This document shows positions 1 through 11,900 of a stretch of 64,000 nucleotides of DNA, in pieces. The notes under the pieces were generated by a model. The model had not been told where the DNA came from, did not search any database, and saw only the letters and a list, made by a program, of their open reading frames with translations. The position numbers and the translations under genes are program-made. The stretch spans positions 1 to 64,000 of the forward strand of contig JAAEAF010000117.1 in the NCBI GenBank assembly GCA_011037195.1, written 5' to 3'. The DNA comes from Triatoma infestans. Taxonomy: Eukaryota; Arthropoda; Insecta; Hemiptera; Reduviidae. Numbering within the stretch: the stretch's first letter is position 1; each line of letters opens with the position of its first letter.

Positions 1-3000
1 AGAAAAGTAATACCTGTCCGTGATTAGTTCAGAAGATAGATCACGAACAAATTCTGTTAAAATTAGTTGTAATTTCAGCTCACAGATTACCTGAAAAATC
101 ATATTTTTTTGGAGAAAAAAATTTCCAGTAAGTGGTAGATTTATATAGGTCCAGTAAGGTTAAGAAAATTACTCTCCCCAAAAAACGCAGAAATCTATAC
201 TGATAAATCCGCCTGTTCGGTTTACCGATTTTCATCATAACGAAAATTTTAGCAATTCATTAATTTATCTCAGTATTTTACAGTACCATACAGTCAGTTG
301 CAGTTTTTCCTCCAATATTTAATTTTCCTGAAGAAAAGTTGCAAATAAAAATGATAAATATTTATTAAGTAAAGACAATGACATAATATGATGTTTAAAG
401 AAAATCGCTAAAAAAATTCAATAAATGTTGCATTGACGATACCTTGTCGTCAGACTTTGTGGTGATACCCAAATGGGAAGTCAAGAGTTTGAGATTTCTA
501 CGATTTATCGTTATTTGATATATGTTTTGTTCACAAACTCACAAAAACTAAGAGATACTGTATTTTTCTAAAAAAATATTTTTCTTATAATGGTAAAATT
601 TATTAATATTTTAAAGCTACGGAAAATATATTTGCTTCATCTGCATTGAATTAGCACTGCATTTCAGAACAGAAGAAAAACAATATATTCTCAACTATAA
701 ATAAATATTCAGTAGAAGAGAAGTGTAAAAATATCTTATTTTGATCAAGATTTTGTTGCAATAGACGCTGATAAAGATAAAAATGAATCTTCCAATATCT
801 GTTTATAAATAACGGAAATTTAACTTTACAATATATCCAGAAGCGTATAGATTATATAAGAAATTATGTTTGTAGAAGAACTTTGTAACAAAAAATCATA
901 ACGGACGAATTTGATAGCTAAAAATCAAATCAAAAGCTTACAATGATTAATTAGAAAAAAATTTTACTGTTACTTGAACCACAGCATAAAAGGTTCTGAA
1001 AAAACATACCTACTTTGCGGGTACAACCTAAAAACATACCTAAAGTCGTGCGTATAGTTTCTAAACGTGGACAAAAATTTTTACAATTGCACTTGAACTA
1101 GGGGCAACACATATTTCAATGTTGAAATATTAACATGAATAATTGGAAATTTACAATTAATTGCTCATTTACTGGAGAATGGTTTTCAATATAAGAAAAC
1201 TCAGTATATAAACAGAGTGTCCCAAGGAATATGGATATCGACTTTTTCTCGTAAACTAAGCTAAAAAAAATACTAAAATATACGTGTTCTCTTTAGTTTT
1301 TCGTTAGAAGTCCAAAATCATCGAGCAAAATTTTTTTTTGTGCTGCCAGAACCGAGACACAGGCATCAACTTCTTTTATTCAAATGGGAAGCTATAGTTT
1401 TCACATCAGAAATAGATTCCTCAATTTCTTTTTTAAAGATTTACAACGTACGGCCTTGTAGTAGATTCCATTTGAAGTACTAAACATTTGGTGCAAGGAT
1501 TGCGTCCTACAGATCATATATATAATATATGTGTGTATTCTGTATATAAGCCTATCACTTTTAGTAGCAATATTCCAGGAAAATTGATTTTTGGGATTCT
1601 AAGAGTGTTGCCATGGTGATTATAATATTATTTAGCTCTCCTAACAAAGTGTCAAACAAAAAAGAACATTGAATTCTTTAATGATTACAATAAATACCAT
1701 TTTTCAAACACTTAAAAATGTTCAAAAATCTCCAGTTACATAGTACATTTTTCTGATATTTATAATAATGGTCAATTTGATAAAGGTTTCTTAGAATATT
1801 ATATTCCTTATTACCATTAGTATTAATTAATACTCCGTAAATATTTTGTTATTAAATTCATCTTTGAAAACAAAAAAATGTTGGATGATGATTAAAACAT
1901 TCTATTCGAATTCACACAAATACAATTTAATTTTGAATAAAGAAAATAATCAAAATAGAAAATAACTTAAAATTTTTAAGGCCAGAGCACTCTGTTGGAC
2001 ATTAGCCAAAGAAGGGGAATAATAACCTTTCATATCTTAAAAGATTTTATTCATGAATGAATTTATTATATTGACTACAAAATCTCTTCAATTGAGACAA
2101 GAATCATTCTAATAAAGTTCATCATTTAAGAATTTGATTCTTAGAAATCATGTTTCAATGAAGAATTTGATTCATCTTTAGAAATTATGTATCATAATAT
2201 TAAGATTAATAAAACATTTTTAATGCTTCTACAGGACTGAAAAAAGAACTACGAGAAAACTCAATAATCAGTTCATTAAAATGCATTTCCGGTTAACCAG
2301 TTCTCTTCAAATTTGGAATTCTAACATTGCCTCTAATGTGCCTTAATATTATAATAGTGGGTAAAACTATATATTGTCTTGAAGTGGTACATTAGAAGAA
2401 AGCTTAATGTTATTTCTCTCCTAAAGTATCCAAAAAATCAATTTTTACGGAAACATTTTGCAAATAAAAGGAATAACATTAATCAATTTAAACAGTGTAT
2501 GAAGATTAAAGAAAAATTAATGCAGCCACTCTCGAGAAAATCGCGAAAAACTGAAAAAGAAAATGCAATAAAATCGGACTACCAGTTGATGGTTTTGCTC
2601 AATAAAAATAATTCATGAGTGATGCGATTGTGTAGCACTTAAACAGTTCGTCAAATTTGAACGTCTTGCAATTTTTAAATATATTATTTTTTATTTATTT
2701 TAATGATATATGCTGACTTAGTAATGTAAAATTTTAGATTCTATCTGGGTTGTTAGCCCGCATGTATAGCCGCCAAACGGTAAATTATGGAACTAACATA
2801 GCTTTGGTCCTACAAAAGTAGGTGATTTGACCCATTTCCCTTTCTAGGTATGAACCTTTGTCCTTGGAGTTCTAAACTTTCTTATAAAATTTAGTAAACT
2901 ACTACCCTTTCTGTAAATATAAGCATCTATTATAAAAATTAGAACTAGTTAAAAATTTTCTAGGACACTAAAATTGGATATTTAGTTATAGCGTTCATTG

Positions 3001-4180
3001 GCTCAACATTTTACATCGATTAAATAATATAAAATACAATTTAGTTTGAATGAATGAACTTATTGAATATGATAGTTTAATGGATTTGAAAAACTGCTTT
3101 CGGTAATTTGCCTTTGATCTAGTTTGTAAAAGTAAACATAATCGTTTCTTGATAATTAGTAATACTTAAGTAATTTCTCTCTAGCTACAATAAATATATA
3201 GGCTAATCTACTTCTTTTCAAATTGCCTTCTGATTTTTACATTACTTACTTGAAGACATTGACCTAACGAATTGGTCAGTGTTTGAGGCCATAATATAAA
3301 AAGTATTAGGCTATAAAAAAACAACATAAACAAATAATTCAAAAAATAAATGAAGTAACTTATTAATGTATACATTTACTAAAGCTGCAAGGAGTATTTT
3401 ATAATATATCTTTAAACGAGCATAAAGTTAGGCAAAATTTTAAAGAGGACACAAACCGGTCTATATATACATATATATTAAGTAGTTTGGTGTTGGCCGA
3501 CATACAAGAACTTCTAAAAGAGACCAGAGCTGGTTTGCTTGTATTAGCCTGTCGCTGAGACCTACACAAATCTCTTTTTCATTATATAAAACCCTTACCA
3601 CTGGCTTTTATTATTTTAAACCTGCTTTTCTACAATATCATTGTTTTGTTAACTTTAATTGCAACGTGCTTTACATTGAATAGATATTTTAAAATAATAC
3701 TGTTTAATTACTTTATATTCTACTTTTGTTTTAATTAATTTCACCCTTTTTTTGACTTTAATAACAATGGTTTGTTTTATTCGTATTCAGTATCATTGCA
3801 GATTTTTGTCAAAATAAAAATGTCGGATTAAATTTTATCAAAAGTTTGTAACAAATCAGTCTTACTTATATTAATTTCTTGCAATATTCGTTCTTATATT
3901 ATTATAAAAGAGGTTTAAGAAAAGAAAATAAAACAACTTATTAATGTTAATGTGAACATTTCGTAAAAATTATATTACATCTATTTTAGACGTCGGAAAT
4001 TTGCTTACATTTTCTTTATTATAAGCAGGTAGAATTCGAATATTGCCATTTGCTTCCAGACTTTGCTAGTTTAATAGTAACTAGCATTCAATTTGTGGTA
4101 TTATTTTCTCTCTTTCTAGTTGCAAGAGGAATACTGCGTTCTTATTAGATTTCCAAAATTGAGTTCTCAATGGAATTTGT
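1..4180. other. non-coding upstream/intron sequence
   Basis: AT-rich sequence with no convincing exon. Fragments of the dispersed repeat are visible (1540-1620 with CCAGGAAAATTGATTTTTGG; 2230-2350 with TTTCCGGTTAACC and TTTGGAATTCTAAC). A 79-codon ORF at 2379-2618 has lysine- and asparagine-rich composition expected of AT-rich DNA and is not considered a gene. Confidence 0.5.
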
Positions 4181-4189
4181 TTTTTTAAG

Positions 4190-4640
4190 TTTTAGGTCCA
4201 TGAAGACCCTTGACTTCCCTCACATAGAATTCCATTCGTCTCTATCTTGAGCCTTGGCTCGCCATTTCGCCCTCTCCTTAACTGGATCCTTCAAAGATAC
4301 AGCTCCATTCTTGCAAACTTCCCATCCTCGGCCTCCCTCTTATCCATCTACCACTTAGGTGTTTCCCCTATTTTCTTAGATATTCTCTCTCACTCCATTT
4401 TTGCCATGTGTCCTAGCCTATGAAGTCTATTTGCCTTCGCTAGTGTCAATAAATCAGCCAGGTTCTCAGCCATTGGTCACTCCTCTAGTAGACATGGTTC
4501 CTCACCGGCGGCCTATCGATTTTCTTCAATACCTTTCCTTCCCAGGTATTAAGCCTCTTCTTTTGCACTTTCGTCACCAATTGTTTCGTCATCCGGTTGA
4601 TGGTCAAAATCTTTAAACTTCGTATAAAACTATACTTACA
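4190..4640 (-). mobile_element. LINE ORF2 C-terminal remnant, 3' fragment
   Basis: On the minus strand, stop-interrupted frames read LHRLGHMAKME, then a W.MDKREAEDGK-like segment and finally AKWRAKAQDRDEW. This order (RLGH.. motif, Arg/Gly-rich stretch, ..A.DR..W) is the usual extreme C-terminus of RTE-like and related LINE ORF2 proteins. It has several stops and frameshifts and no 5' portion, so it is a dead, 5'-truncated copy. The clade is not resolved. Confidence 0.5.
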
Positions 4641-5442
4641 CACTACACGCACACAAATGCCGATCACTTTTATTTGAAGCATTTTTCCAGGAAAATTGAT
4701 TTATTGGGAATTCTGGAGCAAGCGTATCTTAAGCCTTCCTCTATAGTTAGCTCATTAAAATGTGCATTTTTATATATATGTTATTGAGGAGAGACAAAAC
4801 ACTATTGTGTTGAATTGAATGTATGAATACCAAAAATGTAATATTACAGTGTTTAGTGGGTATGGTTGGCATAAATACCAGGGGGGACTGGAATATTATT
4901 ACAGTAAGTTCAGAAGACAAATGCTTAGATCAAACCACACTAACACTCGAAATCTAACGTCACAGATTCCCCAATATACCTAAAATGAAATTTTACAGAA
5001 AACATGTTTCATATAAAAGTGAAGGTTTATAGATATGTCTTAGTTTGTCACGGCAAGGTTAAAGAAATTGTTAAGAGTAGCTTTCCAAAAAGTCCAGAAA
5101 CCCCTATTCTGTTCGGTTGCATTTCTGGTTAACCGCTTTTTTTCAGATTTGGGGTTCTACCAATGGTTTTTGTTGCACCTTATCATTGTTAGGTGTAGGA
5201 ATGATATACGAAGTTGTAACAAAAATCATGAAAAACTGACATGCAGAGCCCGAAGATATACACTGGTAACTTGGCATGAAGTCAGAGAGTAGTATATTTC
5301 CCCAAAGTTGATAGGATGCTAGAACAAACGCCAAATTCTTATAAAGTTTATAAGTAGACCAATTAGTCTAAAATCTTTCCTTATTAATGCTTTGGAAAGA
5401 TTGGTTGATAGGTAAACAGAGACGAAGTTCTGAGTTCAACTT

Positions 5443-5500
5443 CGCCAATACGATGAGGTTAGTGCCCGCCAATACGATGAGGTTAGTGCCCGCCAATACG
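5443..5500. repeat. 24-bp tandem repeat, about 2.4 copies
   Basis: The unit CGCCAATACGATGAGGTTAG plus TGCC starts at 5443, 5467 and 5491 (period 24). It lies at the left edge of the LINE remnant that follows. Confidence 0.85.
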
Positions 5501-5509
5501 CTTATCAAC

Positions 5510-6060
5510 TGGAAAGTTGATGGATGCCGCACTGTATGATCTCAACCGGCTACTTTCAAAATCTGTGTAAGATAAAGAGATAGCGGTAGCTACATTTCTA
5601 GATGTGAAGGGCGCATTTTAATGTCTTACGCATCGCGGTCATTAATTCTCTCAAAGAAAAGTAATATCAGCCCTGATTTGCGACTAGTAGAGTCTGGGCT
5701 AAGGTATAGGATTAACAATTCCATAATGGGCTACACTATTCTTGAAGTAAAAGTAAGGAGGAGTGGTCCACAAGGTGGGGTTATTCCCTCCGATGTGGAC
5801 AATCGTCGTAGACGATCTCCTCCAAGATCTATCTGCAAATGGCCATGATTGCCTAGGTTACGCACACGATTCAGCGATAGCAGTAAAGAGAAAACATCGC
5901 AGTACAATCTCACTGCTGGGGCAAGCTGCTCTGAAGAAGGACTGAGGCTGTTGGATGGTGGAGGATCTGTCAATCAATACCCCACAAAACCGAAATAAAG
6001 GCGCTCATTGATAATAGTGGCGCGATTTGTAAGAAGGAATAAGGTTCATGCTATCTGTTT
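5510..6060 (+). pseudogene. LINE reverse transcriptase remnant (R1/Jockey-like)
   Basis: Frames on the + strand read LDVKGAF (RT motif A region, about 5595), SGPQGGV (5763 region, the PQGG motif), then WTIVVDDLLQDLSANGHD and CLGYAHDSAIAVKR (about 5795-5895), which corresponds to the catalytic YADD block with an Ala-Asp to His change (YAHD). Frameshifts separate the motifs. The PQGG...GY(A)DD spacing fits APE-type LINEs of the R1/Jockey group. Inactive. Confidence 0.7.
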
Positions 6061-6639
6061 CGCTAATCTCATCTAATTATACTCCACGTGGAAGATTTGG
6101 TACGTAATCTTTCTACGATTTTTTTTTTTTTTTTTGAGATACTTTGCTACATTTTTTTTTTACGTACTCAGAATATCTCAAAACATGAAAACCCAATTTA
6201 GAAAATATGACGCATTCCCATTACTTGCTTTTACAGGAGTAACAGAAGGTGAAAAGTGAAATCCCATCCAGGTTAAACTAAATTCTTTTAATATATTAAA
6301 CTAAATGATAGTATTTCTTCCTAGAGTCATAAATAAAACATATATCACTTCATTTTGAAGGGATAAAATTCTGAATAGTCCATTTATCACGTATCTGACG
6401 AAAAACTTAAAAAAATAAACCAGTTGTTTTTGACAGTATTGAAACCCATTCTTCATCCATTAAAATTGATGGTTTAGTAAAATTCTGTTCTTTAATTATT
6501 TTTTTACAAATCAACAAAATTGATGGAAAATTTTTTTAAAATGTTAATGAAGATTATAAATATTTATTGGAAATTTGTTTGTATGTATAGTCATGTATCA
6601 TGAATTAAGATAGGAGAGGTGAACTCTTAATTGTTTTCA

Positions 6640-6997
6640 TTATACTCTTTTTTTCTCTCGAAATTTTCGGCCAAATTTTCGGTTTCGAGTTTTCACCGGA
6701 AATATACGTTTGAGGTCCCTTGAGCCAAAAAAAGTAGTTATTAAAAAATGGTGTGTGTGAAAAATCGAGGAAAATTCAAACTTGATATTCCGTTTAGGTA
6801 TCATCATGTGATCCGACAGTTAGTTATCTGTCAAAATTCCTCTATCGGAAGTACCACTTTTGGTTTTGTTTTTTTTTTTCTCTTACTCCTAGTAAGAGGA
6901 AGTATTGTAATCGTGTCAAATTTTCGATATCGAGTTTTCACCGGAAATATTATCCGTTTTGAGGTCCCTGAGTCCAAAAAAGTGGTTTTTAGCAAAG

Positions 6998-7043
<46 letters not shown>

Positions 7044-7870
7044 TGTAATGTGAACAGAATAGCTCAAAAAACGAAAAACCGTAGAAAGTTGAAACTTGAT
7101 ATTCCGTTCTGCGGGTTCTGACCTGCGTTATCTGTCAAAATTCCTCAACCGGAAGTATCACTTTAATTTTTTTACTTTTTTGTAATTTTCTCAAAAACGC
7201 CTCCGACGATTTTCTTGCAACTTCATATATAAACTAAACATACAAAGATCTATAACTTTTATTTCAAACATTTCTCTGGGAAAATTCATTTAAGGCCACT
7301 TTTAGGAGATGATGGGGTTATATTTTTTTCTAAAGTGCTCTCATAGTTGATTATATAATTCTATCATCCAAACTAAATTAATTAAAAAAAAATAGATGGC
7401 CAAAATTCTGAGTTCCAAGAAATTAGTAAACCGGAAGTGCCCTTTTACTGGACAGTTTTTTTCAGTTTTCGACGAATTTCATTAAATTTGGTATACAAAC
7501 TATAAAATTTGTCAATTATGATTTTGAGAACTGGAGTAATAGAAAGTTATGTGAGTGTTTCACACCAGATTTTTTTTTTCTACATTTTTGCGATTTCTCG
7601 AAAATGGCTCCAATGATTTTCTTTAAAATTTAAATATCAAGTACATATTTCTCTAAAAATTTTATTTGAAATATTTCTCCGTGAAAATTAATTTGAAACG
7701 GCTTTTAAGGAAGGGGGGTTATGTTTTCTTATAAAGTGTTATTTCCTTTTATTATACAATTCTATCATCTGAAGAATATTAATTAGAATATTAAATATGT
7801 TGCCAGAATTTTGAGTTTGAAGAAAATCGGTTGACCGGAGGTGAGTTTTTATTGAAGAGTTTGTAATAGG
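6640..7870 (+). repeat. dispersed AT-rich composite repeat, copy with GT microsatellite
   Basis: It contains the palindrome CTTACTCCTAGTAAGAGG (near 6885-6900), then TCGAGTTTTCACCGGAAATA, a (GT)n tract and ACTTGATATTCCGTT. These are followed by two tandem modules (about 7190-7480 and 7590-7860) sharing CGATTTTCTT, ATTTCTC.G.GAAAATT and CCGGAAGTG or CCGGAGGTG. The same blocks recur at 14095, 17697, 42390, 43360 (minus), 45455, 47900 (minus) and 60195. No coding capacity was seen, and the class is unknown. Confidence 0.75.
6998..7041. repeat. (GT)n microsatellite
   Basis: An uninterrupted TG/GT dinucleotide tract of about 20 units sits at a fixed position inside the dispersed composite repeat. 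Shorter tracts sit at the equivalent position in other copies. Confidence 0.95.
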
Positions 7871-8746
7871 ATCCGAAGAGAGGGGTCCAAAGCAGAGAGA
7901 GAGAGAGAGAGACAGGATCACTCTCTAGTTTAGACTAGAGTAGGAGTAACTATTTAAATACAGCTGTGTCAGCCATAGGAGGGAGCCTAGTGACAGTCTT
8001 GCAGCAGAGTTCATACAGCAGTCATAACGCGTCATCAATCTTTCTCTTTATCTCTCACTACCATTTTATATATTTAGGTATAAAGTCCAGGCAGTTTGTG
8101 CTACTTTTCGATAATACATTGTTCACCCATACTTCTAGTTTATTTATCTACACAACCCATTTTCTTTCTTTCTGAAACCCATTTATAGAGATTTTTCAGT
8201 TTTCTGCATTTTTCTCCATAAAAATACCGACGGATTTTTTTTTTTTTTTTCACTTTAATTCAGATTAAAATGAAACTTACGAGAGAAAATATTAACCAGT
8301 ACAGATTCTTATTAGGACGCCAGTTTTCTAAAAAAATATTATTCCAAAGTTGGTTTATAGAAATATAAAATAAATCACCTTCTTACTTCCATTCCTTTTC
8401 AAAAAACTATTTAATATTCTGCAAAAAATATTCACTGCCTTAAAAGGTCTGTCATAGTGTTTTTGTCAAATTTCGGGATGTTCTTAAGTTCACCGTTACA
8501 ATTTCAATTTTCGTGACTTTCTCTAAAATGGCTACTGCGATTTTCATTAAATGTTATATTTGTTAATACTAGTATTTACAAATATTTAATTTTTATAGAT
8601 CGATGTTTTCACAAAATAAAATACTTCATAAATTTTCTGAAAAAGCTGTCATTACAAAGTACCATATCTATTATTAAAGTTGTAGTTACTGTATCTTTAG
8701 TTATATATAAACGGAAATTTACTAATAATATTTATGATTTTAATAG
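7871..8746. other. intron sequence before sprint exon 1
   Basis: A GA-rich microsatellite (GAGAGAGAGA, about 7892-7911) is followed by AT-rich sequence with no recognised element. The exon 1 acceptor is preceded by only a short pyrimidine tract (ATTTTAATAG). Confidence 0.5.
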
Positions 8747-8941
8747 GTGGATGCAGAATGTGGTGATCGTGTGAGTGGAGATGAATCGTCAAGAGAAAGT
8801 TCAACTGAAAGCGGCTGTGAAGAGGAAACACCATGCGACATAGGTCTTATGGAACGATTAATCCGAAGTCATCCAGTGTGGTTTCTACCCGGTATACAAA
8901 GAGCCGGTGCTTTCCATTTACTACAAGGCAAAGAAGAAGGA
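8747..8941 (+). CDS. spri: sprint exon 1 (first visible): acidic N-terminal part and start of SH2
   Basis: The acceptor AG is at 8745-8746 and the donor GTAAGT at 8942-8947. The exon is 195 nt, phase 0 to 0. It encodes an acidic, Ser-rich lead-in (VDAECGDRVSGDESS...) followed by HPVWFLPGIQRAGAFHLL, the characteristic start of the RIN/sprint SH2 domain. No ATG precedes it in frame after the acceptor, so an upstream exon must supply the start codon. Confidence 0.93.
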
Positions 8942-11900
8942 GTAAGTTTACACAAATATTTGAATTATTTATAGTCCAAACAATCACAGCAACTCATTTT
9001 AATAAATAAAATTGTTTTATTTTCCTTCAGAGTAAGCAAATTTTGCTATCTCTTTGTAAAAGTCAGTTGCTGAGCTAGTTGAAACTGGTGTACGACTTTT
9101 CTCACTGACATTATCTAGTGATTTTTAAGGCTTTACTTGGCGTTTTTAATCGCCAATCATTTTAGATTACTCAACTTTTTCTTTCTGCACTTTTGTGATA
9201 TATCTTAAATCCAGTCCATTCTCTGCCGTCTATACGCCATCTTATGTACATGGATATTTCATCCATCTAAGAAGATATCATAGCTATCCAAGTTTTTAGA
9301 TGTATTCAAATATCTTAGCGCAATATTGTTTTGGGACTTATTTTGCTCAGAAGATATGAATCCATATTATTGATTTCGAAGTTAGTGCGTGACAATGATA
9401 TGTAAGAAGGTTAGCAGCAAACACCAAATTAGAAATGTTATTAAAATAAATAATAATAGAGAAAAACAAATGTATTCGTTTTTATTTAACATGCTTGTTT
9501 TTAAATGGTGTTAATAAATATTTAAATTGCATTAAGAATATGATGAGAGAGATGTGTAATTCCTGTCGTTTGTTGTGTGATTCCTGGTGTAGTAGATGTC
9601 TTGAAGAGGGCGGAAGTTAGTTTGAGAGATTTTGGAAGTTAGTGCTCGAATAATTAAACGGTTTATATAAAAATAACTATAATTGAACAATACTTTGAAC
9701 GTTAGAAATGGTAACAAATAATTATAATTAAATACTTAGTAATAAATAGAAGATAAATTAGAATGATAAAATAACTAAACTAAAGTGCACAACTAAGAGA
9801 ATGATAAGTTTGAATATAACCGTGTATAGTAATTTTGCCGCTTGTGTATAAAGACGTGCTCGTTTGGTCGTAGATGATATAATAATTCTTTCGTCCTATA
9901 TCATAGAGTTTATATAATACTGTTGTTCACACTCACACCAAGACATCTGTCCTAGTGTGCGACTTTGGTAGTTTGGTGACCTTATTCAGGACAGTCAGTT
10001 CAGTGGCCAACCTTATCGCGGTGCTTGCTTATTGATGTAAGTATTGATGAAAAGGCTTTGTTGTTTGTTTGGTTGCGGCTGTTTTGAAGCCGGCGGCCAA
10101 CTAGGTCGCAGGTTTTATTACAGCCACTCTTTGTTAAGGTAGCAGCTGGCTGGAACCACTAGTTGTAAATTATTATTTCTTTGGTGTTTGACTTTGCCGA
10201 TGTCACTGACTTTGCCATGTCATTACAGATGCATATCTTAAATTTGCTGTTTACTGCCAACCTTCAGGGTACAAACACACGCACAATGACGCGACGCGCG
10301 GTGCGAGTTGGAACTAGAACCAATAAGAGTAGCCAGTTTGCACTATGGCGCAGTACTTTACTTTTGTGCGACAATCCTTTATTTAAATTAAAAACTTTGC
10401 AATGTGGTGTTAAAAGGGAATGGGGATAAATGAGGTATGTGATGGGAGGGAAGTGTACGGAGAGTACCATTTATTTCCCATATTAAGGGAGAATGAGGCA
10501 TAAGGAACTATTAGTCCTCTGTTCCTATGATGTATATGCGTGAGAAAACTTCATTAATTAATAACTCATCATCCATCTCGGCTACTGTGTGTACACACAC
10601 TGCTAACTCTTCTCTGCTTGTAAAAATCAAACTGTTTGTTTCAGAAGTTGTCGCGCCAGATCGCGTTGCGTCGCTTCGCCCCGCGCTCTGTGAATTTTAT
10701 GCCGTATGTTCACATGTATTTGATAGCTTCGCTCATAGTCGCGTCGCATCGCTGTCTGTGTGGTTGTACCCTTACGTATCAATTTACCTATATATTTTCT
10801 GGTATTAACTTGTTATATATATATATATATATATATATAGTAACATAACCTTATAACCTCCCGCACATACAAACCATAAGTGTCGAGTGTAACAGAAACA
10901 TTGCGTTGAAGTGAACTTTCTGCACGAAATTGATAGATTTACTCTGACGATGGATGAAAATCTGAAACTGGTCAGGAATAAAATAAATATGCTTGTTCTG
11001 ACGGATAAAATACCAGCATTGCGTGCGACCCATCCACTTATTCAATGATTATTTTATTATTTTAAATTAGTATGGTTAGATAAAATAACAAAAATTTAGA
11101 ACTTTAGATTATTCTGATTTTTACAGGTATTATAATAATAATAATAATAATGTGATTTACAAAATTTGGGTAATTATTTTATTTAAAAAATCAATATAAC
11201 ACATTTTTAATGATTCAAGAAGAATAAACTCTTGAACTAAATCAAAAAGAGGAAAAAAACAATTTCAAGGACAGAGTCAATGTATTTTATTCTTTTAATT
11301 TTTTTCAGAACTTCGTTGTGAGACAATCATCTCAGACATCAACTATGGCAATCTCTGTTCGTCTGCCAGCTGGTAAAGGTCCTTACATTGAACATTACCT
11401 CATTCAGGCGGGACCGGATGGCCAGCTCAGTCTGGAATCCAGTGATAATAAGTTTCAAAGTATACCAGGTCTTATTGCGCATTATGCACAATGTTGGTAA
11501 GTATTTTGTTTAAATTATTTGAATTTAAATATTTGGTTAAACTAATTATGTTTTCCTTTTCTTTCCTTTTTCATATGAATTTAATGAACAATTAACGATT
11601 TTGTTTCATAAGTATTTTTTTATCTTATGGCTTCTCATATAACCATTACATTTTGCTTAATAATAAAATTTATTGTTTCCAGTGATGAACTCCCTGTACA
11701 GCTTACATTACCTAGAGCGATTAGAGATGCAAAAAACCGACAACAGCTCTCATCATTAGCACTTCTTGGCCAAGGTATATAAATATTACATATTAATAAA
11801 ACTGTTGACATAATTATGATTATTAGTTTTACGTATTTATTTTGACATGAAGATGGAACTAAATATTATTTAATTGTAGAGTTTTGGCGATATCCAATGG

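Noticed and set aside
6748..7067. ORFs with poly-Val/Cys or poly-Thr/His tracts
   Set aside because: They are translations of the GT microsatellite in the dispersed repeat.
9500..10170. LTR of a retrotransposon, by GTTTGGTGACC and a short block shared with 40280
   Set aside because: No second LTR, no target-site duplication and no gag/pol nearby; the similarity to 40280 is only about 14 bp.
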